Source: CAYSND01 sp964642235
GTDB lineage: Bacteria; Bacteroidota; Bacteroidia; Bacteroidales; UBA932
Length of the DNA stretch: 34,656 nucleotides
Assembly (NCBI GenBank): GCA_964642235.1
Contig: CAZXOP010000008.1
Location: 1-34,656, forward strand
Direction of reading: 5' to 3'
The notes under the pieces are model-generated. The model saw only the letters and a program-made list of their open reading frames with translations, was not told the origin of the DNA and ran no database searches. Below, one piece after another: positions 16,699 to 23,395 of the stretch (the first letter of the stretch is position 1; every line of letters begins with the position of its first letter). A program made the position numbers and the translations under genes.

Positions 16699-18969
16699 TT
16701 ACTGTATTATTATTTCATCTGTAAATACAAACCCCCCTTTCCCATTCTGTCGAGCGGCGAATTTAACATAACGGAGCTCCGTTTTATCCCCTTCCCACCC
16801 GAAAATTTGGAATAATGCCCCCTGAAAATCAACAGGGACAGAGCATAACTGCTCCCCTAAAAGGGTAAAATCAATACCATTTTCGGAACCATACACCTCC
16901 ACTTTAGAGGGGAAGAAGATTCCCGGACCTATCATCTGCATAAAGTTTGCCTTAACACGATGTATCTTTTGGAGTCTCCCCAAATCTATAACCACCTCCA
17001 TCTCATTTGGACAGAACCCCTGCCACCTTCCATCTCCATACCCTTTCCCTCCAAGGAGACCATCCACCAATGCTTTTTCGCCACCTGCGGCATAGTCAGG
17101 GTAGATACGTGTTAGATAAGTTGCCTTCTTACCTATTCCTTTATGGAAATCTACATTTATTGAGACAGACTCCCCAATGGGAGAATCTTTATAAAAAAGA
17201 GCAGCTTTTATAAAAAGAGAATCTTTTACCCTGATAGAGTTAGTGTAAAGAGGGGAGTTAAGAGTAGGCTCACTCCCATCAGTGGTGTAACGAATCTCGA
17301 TTGGAACCCTTTCCGAATGGAGGGAGAGCATAATATGATCTTTAAAAACCTCCTGAGAGGAGAGGGGTCTGTCATTTAGAGGGAAGGCATTATACCCCTT
17401 TTCATGCAAAGCAGTCACTTCGTGGTTTACCCTCTTCTTAAACGAATCCCAGGATTTATTTTTGGTTTTAGTCCACCCCACCTCTGCTATTGCCAATATT
17501 CGAGGGTAGATCATATACTCTGTATGTGAATATGTAGGCATATACTCTGTCCAGACATTTCCTTGTACCCCTAAAATATGTTTTCTAATCTTTGCCGAGG
17601 GGACAGGGTCGAATGAATAGACTTTTTCGAGTGGAAGAAAACCCCCTATAGCTTCAGGCTGCGTTTCAGGGTCTGCTTGATAAGCATCCAAATAACAATA
17701 CCCTCCGGGGGTCATAACCACATCATGTCCACTTTTGGCTGCCGCAATCCCCCCTTCGGTACCTCTCCATGACATAACTGTCGCATTTGGAGCCAACCCC
17801 CCTTGAAGTATTTCATCCCACCCTAAGAGCTTGCGCCCTTTAGAGTTTATAAATTTCTCAATTCTATGAATTAGGTAGCTCTGTAATTCATCCACATCTT
17901 TCAGCCCTTCACTCTTCATCCTCTCCTGACATTTATCGCAGAGTTTCCATGCCCCTTTCCCCGCCTCATCTCCTCCAATATGGATATATTCAGAGGGGAA
18001 GAGTTCAATAATATATGATAGGACATTTTCAAGGAAAGTAAAAGTCTCCTCATTTCCAACACAAAAATCGGAGTTTTTATAGGGTTCTCCGCTGCAGGAG
18101 AGTTCGGGGTATGCCACCAGCACCTCTTCGGAGTGCCCCGGCATCTCTATCTCAGGGACAATAGTTATATTGCGCAGACGTGCATATTCCAATACCTCTC
18201 GAACATCCTCGGCAGTGTAGTACCCTCCGTAGGCTCCGGGGCTCCCTTGAGATCTGTACCTACGATTGTTCTTAACCTCTCCTGAAACAGAGTCAGGTGC
18301 TCCGAACCACCACTCTTTCCAGTCGCTCTCTCCTCTCCATGCAGCAATTTCGGTAAGGCGAGGGTAGGCAGGAATTTCAATTCTCCACCCCGCTCCATCA
18401 GTTAAATGCCAGTGAAAATAATTGATTTTATAATGTGATAGTGCATCTAATTGCTTCTTAATAAATTTAATATCGTAAAAATGACGTGAGACATCTAAGT
18501 GCATACCGCGCCACTTAAATCGCGGATAATCCCTTATTGAAACCATAGGGAGCGAATCCTCTGCTGCTAACTGTGCAACTGTCTGCAAACCATAGAATAT
18601 TCCGGAATACTCAGGGGCATTGATTATTATCTCACCATGTTTGGTGATAAAGAGTTCGTAACTCTCATTATTGGGGAATTTTTTATGGTCAGTTATATTT
18701 AAATGGATATTGGCTTTGAGAGAGTCTGAATCGGATACATTTTTTAATGGGAGTGGGTACTCTTTAAGGTATTGCTCCAAATCTTGCAGTGCCTCCAGAG
18801 GCATATCTGCTTTATAGTGGTAGTAAGGGAGAGCTATTTTAGAATTTGAATTAATGGTTACATGTTGGGGATATGGGGTTATATCTAGTACTTCCGTTTT
18901 TTTATCCTCCTTAGAAATACAGGAATTAACTATTAATACGAAGAGTATCAGCGAGAAGATTCGTTTCAT
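16699..18969 (-). CDS. GH20 beta-N-acetylhexosaminidase, lipoprotein, with C-terminal F5/8-type domain
   Basis: The protein has 756 aa with lipobox VNSC (Cys17). The residues after it (ISKEDKK) are rich in K/E/D, similar to known surface-export signals of Bacteroidetes lipoproteins. Order of domains: GH20b (about 28-150), the catalytic TIM barrel (about 155-500) with GMHLDVSRHFYD, YFHWHLTDGAGWRIEI, VPEIEMPGHS and the catalytic pair Asp334-Glu335 in HIGGDEAGKG. A small beta domain follows, then a discoidin-like domain (about 615-756, VDGLLGGKGYGDGRWQGF; VVIDLGRLQKIHRVK) that may bind glycan. The family removes terminal GlcNAc or GalNAc by substrate-assisted catalysis. It is the first gene of the four-gene minus-strand operon and has a good promoter upstream. 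Confidence 0.95.
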   Translation of the reverse strand: MKRIFSLILFVLIVNSCISKEDKKTEVLDITPYPQHVTINSNSKIALPYYHYKADMPLEALQDLEQYLKEYPLPLKNVSDSDSLKANIHLNITDHKKFPNNESYELFITKHGEIIINAPEYSGIFYGLQTVAQLAAEDSLPMVSIRDYPRFKWRGMHLDVSRHFYDIKFIKKQLDALSHYKINYFHWHLTDGAGWRIEIPAYPRLTEIAAWRGESDWKEWWFGAPDSVSGEVKNNRRYRSQGSPGAYGGYYTAEDVREVLEYARLRNITIVPEIEMPGHSEEVLVAYPELSCSGEPYKNSDFCVGNEETFTFLENVLSYIIELFPSEYIHIGGDEAGKGAWKLCDKCQERMKSEGLKDVDELQSYLIHRIEKFINSKGRKLLGWDEILQGGLAPNATVMSWRGTEGGIAAAKSGHDVVMTPGGYCYLDAYQADPETQPEAIGGFLPLEKVYSFDPVPSAKIRKHILGVQGNVWTEYMPTYSHTEYMIYPRILAIAEVGWTKTKNKSWDSFKKRVNHEVTALHEKGYNAFPLNDRPLSSQEVFKDHIMLSLHSERVPIEIRYTTDGSEPTLNSPLYTNSIRVKDSLFIKAALFYKDSPIGESVSINVDFHKGIGKKATYLTRIYPDYAAGGEKALVDGLLGGKGYGDGRWQGFCPNEMEVVIDLGRLQKIHRVKANFMQMIGPGIFFPSKVEVYGSENGIDFTLLGEQLCSVPVDFQGALFQIFGWEGDKTELRYVKFAARQNGKGGFVFTDEIIIQ

Positions 18970-18994
18970 AACTATGTTCTATAATGAATAATAC

Positions 18995-19026
18995 CAAAAG
19001 TAAATTATTTTTCTTATTTTTACAAA
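18995..19026 (-). promoter_or_regulatory. Promoter of the GH20-GH92-sulfatase-GH92 operon
   Basis: Read on the minus strand, TTTG (19026-19023) is followed after 20 nt by TACTTTTG (19002-18995), a full match to the Bacteroides -33/-7 pattern. The expected start lies about 20 nt before the GH20 ATG. Its -7 box has the same sequence as that of the GntR gene. The 81-nt gap also serves the divergent GH2 gene, for which I saw no equally good box. Confidence 0.7.
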
Positions 19027-19050
19027 ACAAATCAAAATTATATCCTGTTT

Positions 19051-22000
19051 ATGAGAAAATTCATTTTATTTCTAAGTGTGATATCCCTATCTACATTAGT
19101 TTCAGCACAGACTTTTAACGAGTGGAAAGACCCTAACGTAAATGAGGTTAATCGAGTTCCGATGAAGGCAACCATGCAGAGCGATTCCCCTACCATTTCG
19201 CTTAATGGAGTCTGGAATTTTAATTGGGTAAAGGATGCAGACAAACGTCCTACTGATTTTTATAAAGTTGATTTTAATGATAAAGGGTGGGCTAAGATGC
19301 CTGTTCCCGGTATATGGGAACTTAATGGATATGGAGCCCCTCTCTATAAAAATGTAGGGTATGCATGGTATGGTCATTATGAAAATAACCCCCCATTGGT
19401 GCCGGAAGCAGATAATAATGTAGGTTCGTATAGGAAGATGATAGATGTTCCTAAAGAGTGGAGCGGAAAGGATATCTTCATTGAGTTCGGATCTGTAACC
19501 TCAAATATATACCTATATATAAATGGTAAGTTTGTGGGTTATAGTGAGGATAGCAAACTCGGGTGTACATTTAATATTACCCCTTTTGTAAAGAGTGGTA
19601 GTAACCTTATTGCATTTCAGGTTTTTAGATGGTGCGATGGGACTTATCTCGAAGATCAGGATTTCTGGAGACTCTCAGGGGTGGCAAGAGGGGTTAAGAT
19701 CTTCGCCAAACATAAAGAGAGGCTTGATGATTTCTTCGTAACTCCATCTCTCGATGAGAATTATATAAATGGTTCATTGGATATTAAATTAGAATTTACA
19801 GCCGGTGTTAAGGATGCCGAGCTGGTTCTAAAGGACGCTTCCGGCAAGGTGGTAAAGTCTCTTAAAGCTATCCCCTCTAAAGGGGTGGCAACCTTAAAAA
19901 TGGATGTGGAAAACCCTGCCAAATGGAGTGCAGAGGAGCCTAATCTTTATTCCCTCGAAATTTCGGTAAATAATAAGTCCGGAGTAACTGAGGTCATAAA
20001 GCAAGATGTGGGATTTAGAAGCGTGGAGATTAAAAACGGGAATCTGCTCGTCAACGGAAAAGCTGTTCTGATAAAAGGGGTAAACCGTCACGAGGTGGAT
20101 CCTGTACGAGGGTATGTGGTTAGTGTGGAGAGGATGATTCAGGATATAAAGGTTATGAAAGAACTTAATGTGAATGCTGTCCGTACATGTCACTACCCCG
20201 ATGATCCGATTTGGTACACCTTATGTGACCGTTATGGTCTCTATGTTTATGATGAGGCAAATGTGGAGTCGCATGGAATGGGGTATGGAGAGAAGACACT
20301 TGCCAAAAACCCCTCTTATGCAAAGGCTCATTTAGAGAGAAATAGCCGTATGGTACAGAGGGATAAGAATCACCCCTCAATAATTGTTTGGTCTATGGGG
20401 AATGAGGCAGGACACGGACCAAATTTCGAGGCTTGCTATAAATGGATAAAGAGTTATGACCCATCACGTCCTGTACATTATGAGGGTTCGGTCAGAGATG
20501 GTTTCCCCCCTGATATTTATGGCCCTATGTACACAAATTATGAAAATTGTGAGAAATATGCCCTCTCTGATTATACCAAGCCATTTATCCTCTGCGAATA
20601 TGCTCATGCTATGGGTAACTCTATGGGGGGATTTAAAGAGTATTGGGATCTCTTTAGGAAGTACCCCGCTCTCCAAGGAGGGTTTATTTGGGATTGGGTG
20701 GATCAGGCATTAACCCGCTATGAGGAGAATGGGAAGATCTCCTACCTCTATGGTGGGGATTTTAACTTAGTCGATCCTTCCGATGATTCATTTAACTGTA
20801 ATGGAGTTATCTCATCGGTACGTACCCCTCATGCACATGCTTATGAAGTTCAGCATCAATATCAGTCTATCTGGAGCACTCTGAAAGATGCTTCCAGAGG
20901 GGAGGTGGAGATATTTAACGAATATTTCTTTAAAGACCTTTCAGACTATCGTCTCGAATGGGAGCTTCTATCTGATGGAAGAGCATTTACTTCAGGTGTT
21001 ATCAATGATATTAAAGTGGCACCACAGCAGAGAGTGATAGTTCCTTTAGGGGTTTCATTTAATAATTACCCCTCATCTTCGAAAGAGGTACTGCTAAATC
21101 TCTCCTATAAGTTAAAGAGTGCATCCCCTCTTCTGGAGGCAGGTTTTACCATAGCCAAAGAGCAGATTATAATAAAAGAGTATGACATTAAAGGGAATTA
21201 TGAAGTGAAGAGCCCCGATGCTCCTATCTCTTTTAGAAGTAATCAACTCTCTTATACTGTAAATGGTGAAAATTGGGAGATGGCTTTCTGTAGAAGCAAA
21301 GGGTTTTTAGTTAGGTATGTTTATGATGGAGCCTCTGTTATAAAAGAGGATGAACCTTTAATCCCCGATTTTAAAAGAGGGGTTACAGAGAATGATGAGG
21401 GGGCAGGGTTACAGAGAAAATATAATGCATGGCGATACCCCACTTTTGAGCTAAGCTCTATGGAGGGTACTCAGAGCGAAGATGGAAAGAGTGTTATAAT
21501 CAAGACCATTCATAAGATACTCCCTGTGGGAGCCAATATGGAGATGACCTATATTATAAATGGTAAAGGGGATATTGCTGTGGAGGAGCGTTTACTCCCC
21601 GGAGATGTTTCAGATGCCTCTAACCTCTTTAGATATGGAATGACACTCGTAATGCCCTCAAGGTTTAATGTCGTTTCATGGTATGGAAGAGGTCCTCACG
21701 AGAACTATTCGGATAGAAATAGTTCTGCCCCGATAGGACTCTATAGACAACCCCTCTCAGAGCAGTATCATCAAGACTATGTTCGTCCTCAGGAGTCGGG
21801 TACCAAGAGTGACTTGCGCTATTTCGATGTGGTGGATCGTAATGGATTTGGTTTTAGAATCACTGCGGATACTCCATTTTCAGCCTCTGCTCTTCCATAC
21901 TCTACGGAGGATTTGGATGTGGGGAGGCCCGGTTCAGTAAGACATTCCGGTGAATTGGTGGAGAGGAATGCGACTTATGTAAACTTTGAACTCTCTCAGA

Positions 22001-22110
22001 TGGGACTTGGGTGTGTTACGAGCTGGGGTGCCCTTCCTCGCCCCGAATATATGCTCCCATTTAAGGAGTATCTCTTTAGGTTTACCCTCTCTGTTTTACC
22101 CAATCCATAA
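19051..22110 (+). CDS. GH2 beta-galactosidase (LacZ-type), secreted
   Basis: The protein has 1019 aa, the usual length of LacZ-type enzymes, with a signal peptide ending near LVSAQ (residue 20), so it is probably periplasmic. Domain order is the sugar-binding jelly roll (about 50-215), an Ig-like domain (about 215-330), the TIM barrel (about 335-625), then the beta-galactosidase small-chain region (about 730-1015). The acid/base is Glu452 in SMGNEAGHG and the nucleophile Glu516 in LCEYAHAMGNS. GVNRHEVDPVRG and VRTCHYPDDPIWY are standard barrel motifs. In this locus it would remove beta-linked galactose from N-acetyllactosamine or mucin cores. It is divergent from the GH20 operon. Its 3' end overlaps the convergent sulfatase-maturase gene by 29 nt. 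Confidence 0.95.
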   Translation: MRKFILFLSVISLSTLVSAQTFNEWKDPNVNEVNRVPMKATMQSDSPTISLNGVWNFNWVKDADKRPTDFYKVDFNDKGWAKMPVPGIWELNGYGAPLYKNVGYAWYGHYENNPPLVPEADNNVGSYRKMIDVPKEWSGKDIFIEFGSVTSNIYLYINGKFVGYSEDSKLGCTFNITPFVKSGSNLIAFQVFRWCDGTYLEDQDFWRLSGVARGVKIFAKHKERLDDFFVTPSLDENYINGSLDIKLEFTAGVKDAELVLKDASGKVVKSLKAIPSKGVATLKMDVENPAKWSAEEPNLYSLEISVNNKSGVTEVIKQDVGFRSVEIKNGNLLVNGKAVLIKGVNRHEVDPVRGYVVSVERMIQDIKVMKELNVNAVRTCHYPDDPIWYTLCDRYGLYVYDEANVESHGMGYGEKTLAKNPSYAKAHLERNSRMVQRDKNHPSIIVWSMGNEAGHGPNFEACYKWIKSYDPSRPVHYEGSVRDGFPPDIYGPMYTNYENCEKYALSDYTKPFILCEYAHAMGNSMGGFKEYWDLFRKYPALQGGFIWDWVDQALTRYEENGKISYLYGGDFNLVDPSDDSFNCNGVISSVRTPHAHAYEVQHQYQSIWSTLKDASRGEVEIFNEYFFKDLSDYRLEWELLSDGRAFTSGVINDIKVAPQQRVIVPLGVSFNNYPSSSKEVLLNLSYKLKSASPLLEAGFTIAKEQIIIKEYDIKGNYEVKSPDAPISFRSNQLSYTVNGENWEMAFCRSKGFLVRYVYDGASVIKEDEPLIPDFKRGVTENDEGAGLQRKYNAWRYPTFELSSMEGTQSEDGKSVIIKTIHKILPVGANMEMTYIINGKGDIAVEERLLPGDVSDASNLFRYGMTLVMPSRFNVVSWYGRGPHENYSDRNSSAPIGLYRQPLSEQYHQDYVRPQESGTKSDLRYFDVVDRNGFGFRITADTPFSASALPYSTEDLDVGRPGSVRHSGELVERNATYVNFELSQMGLGCVTSWGALPRPEYMLPFKEYLFRFTLSVLPNP

Positions 22111-23353
22111 TAAGTGAAGGGGGTTTCTCCTGCATAAGAAGCTCCTTCATTATTTTCATATAAGGCTCTGTGTGTTGGTAATACGCAAGTATCCCTTCAC
22201 ACAGAGTAAATTTTTTCTCCCCATCTCTCCCTATTTCATGTCTATGTTTAGGACACTCCCCTTTACAGGCGAAATAGTATATGCATGAAAGGCACTCTTT
22301 GGAGAGGGTGTTTCTTTTATTAATTCCGAATTTTATCCCCTCTTCGCTTGAGATCATCTCCACTATCGATTTATCCATTATATTCCCAAGTCTATGTTCC
22401 GGATAGACAAAATGGTCACAGGAATAGACCTCTCCATCTCTCTCTACAGCTATTATATCTCCACAACTCTCTCTATATGCACAGAGCGGAGGGGGAATGT
22501 TACACCAAGAGCAGAGTGTCATATCGAATAGCTGGACAAATATCTTCCCCACATCATTCCTAACCCAGATATCAAAGACATCTATTAAGAACTCCCCATA
22601 CCCTTTAGGGGAGATAGACCAAGGGGCTTTTATATATTCCTTTGACTCGGAAGATTCGACTTTAAGAGGGGAGACGATTACCCCTCTCTCCCGATAAAAT
22701 TCTTTCTCCGAGATATAATCTACAGAGGGGAGAAACTGAATATATTTTGCCCCTCTCGATTTTAAAAACGAGTAAATTTCTCCCCCCTTCCCCTCTGAAA
22801 GGTTATTCAGAACGCAGAGGATATTATAATCCACCCGATGTTTATTAAGGAGCTCAAGCCCCCTTATTGCTTTATCGAATGCCCCTATCCCTGCTCTGTT
22901 TTTTCTATACTCATTGTATATGTCGCGTCCCCCATCTAACGAGAGTCCCACCAAGAAACGATTTTTTTTCAGGAATGCGCACCATTCATCATTCAGAAGG
23001 GTCCCATTGGTCTGAATGGAGTTAGTTATAACCTTCCCTTTTTTATTGTACTTTTTTTGAAAAGAGAGCCCCTTTTTAAAAAACTCTATCCCTGCCAGGA
23101 GCGGTTCCCCTCCGTGCCATACGAAATTTATCTCCTCTGCTGCATTGGAACAGATATATTCCTGGGTCATTTTTTCGAGGATTTCATCTGACATTACCGA
23201 TAATTTATCCTCATAGAGTCGCATTTTATCGAGGTAATAACAGTATGTGCACTCCAAATTACATGAGGCTCCGACAGGTTTAATAAGGGCAGAGAAACTC
23301 CGTGGACTACTGATCTTTATCCCTTCATCAAGTGTTATGTAATTTTTATTCAT
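22082..23353 (-). CDS. Anaerobic sulfatase-maturating enzyme (radical SAM, SPASM domain)
   Basis: The protein has 423 aa from ATG 23353. A TTG two codons upstream (23359) is a weaker alternative. The radical-SAM cluster motif is Cys31-x3-Cys35-x2-Cys38 (CNLECTYC), close to the N-terminus as in this family. WHGGEPLL and SIQTNGTLL are further anSME motifs. The C-terminal SPASM region has cysteines in CSWCNIPPPLCAY, GEVYSCDHFVYPEHRLGN and CLSCIYYFACKGECPKHR, which hold two auxiliary [4Fe-4S] clusters. The enzyme oxidises the active-site Ser or Cys of sulfatases to formylglycine in the cytoplasm before export. It fits the STPSR sulfatase of the same locus. It faces the GH2 gene tail to tail with a 29-nt overlap and is divergent from GH95. 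Confidence 0.94.
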   Translation of the reverse strand: MNKNYITLDEGIKISSPRSFSALIKPVGASCNLECTYCYYLDKMRLYEDKLSVMSDEILEKMTQEYICSNAAEEINFVWHGGEPLLAGIEFFKKGLSFQKKYNKKGKVITNSIQTNGTLLNDEWCAFLKKNRFLVGLSLDGGRDIYNEYRKNRAGIGAFDKAIRGLELLNKHRVDYNILCVLNNLSEGKGGEIYSFLKSRGAKYIQFLPSVDYISEKEFYRERGVIVSPLKVESSESKEYIKAPWSISPKGYGEFLIDVFDIWVRNDVGKIFVQLFDMTLCSWCNIPPPLCAYRESCGDIIAVERDGEVYSCDHFVYPEHRLGNIMDKSIVEMISSEEGIKFGINKRNTLSKECLSCIYYFACKGECPKHRHEIGRDGEKKFTLCEGILAYYQHTEPYMKIMKELLMQEKPPSLIMDWVKQRG

Positions 23354-23356
23354 ATT

Positions 23357-23364
23357 CAAAGGTA
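23357..23364 (-). promoter_or_regulatory. -7 box next to the anSME start codon
   Basis: On the minus strand TACCTTTG fits TAnnTTTG and ends 3 nt before the ATG at 23353. No TTTG is found about 20 nt upstream. If real, transcription starts at or next to the ATG (leaderless). Confidence 0.33.
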
Positions 23365-23383
23365 GAAAAAAAATAATATTAAT

Positions 23384-23391
23384 TATCTTTG
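23384..23391 (+). promoter_or_regulatory. -7 box next to the GH95 start codon
   Basis: TATCTTTG fits TAnnTTTG and ends 4 nt before the GH95 ATG at 23396. No TTTG is found at the -33 distance. It lies 20 nt from the oppositely oriented box of the anSME gene, in a 42-nt divergent gap. Confidence 0.35.
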
Positions 23392-23395
23392 GGGT

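Noticed and set aside
23354..23359. TTG codon at 23359 as the anSME start
   Set aside because: The ATG at 23353 is two codons downstream and is the normal codon; the TTG also lies inside the TACCTTTG box.
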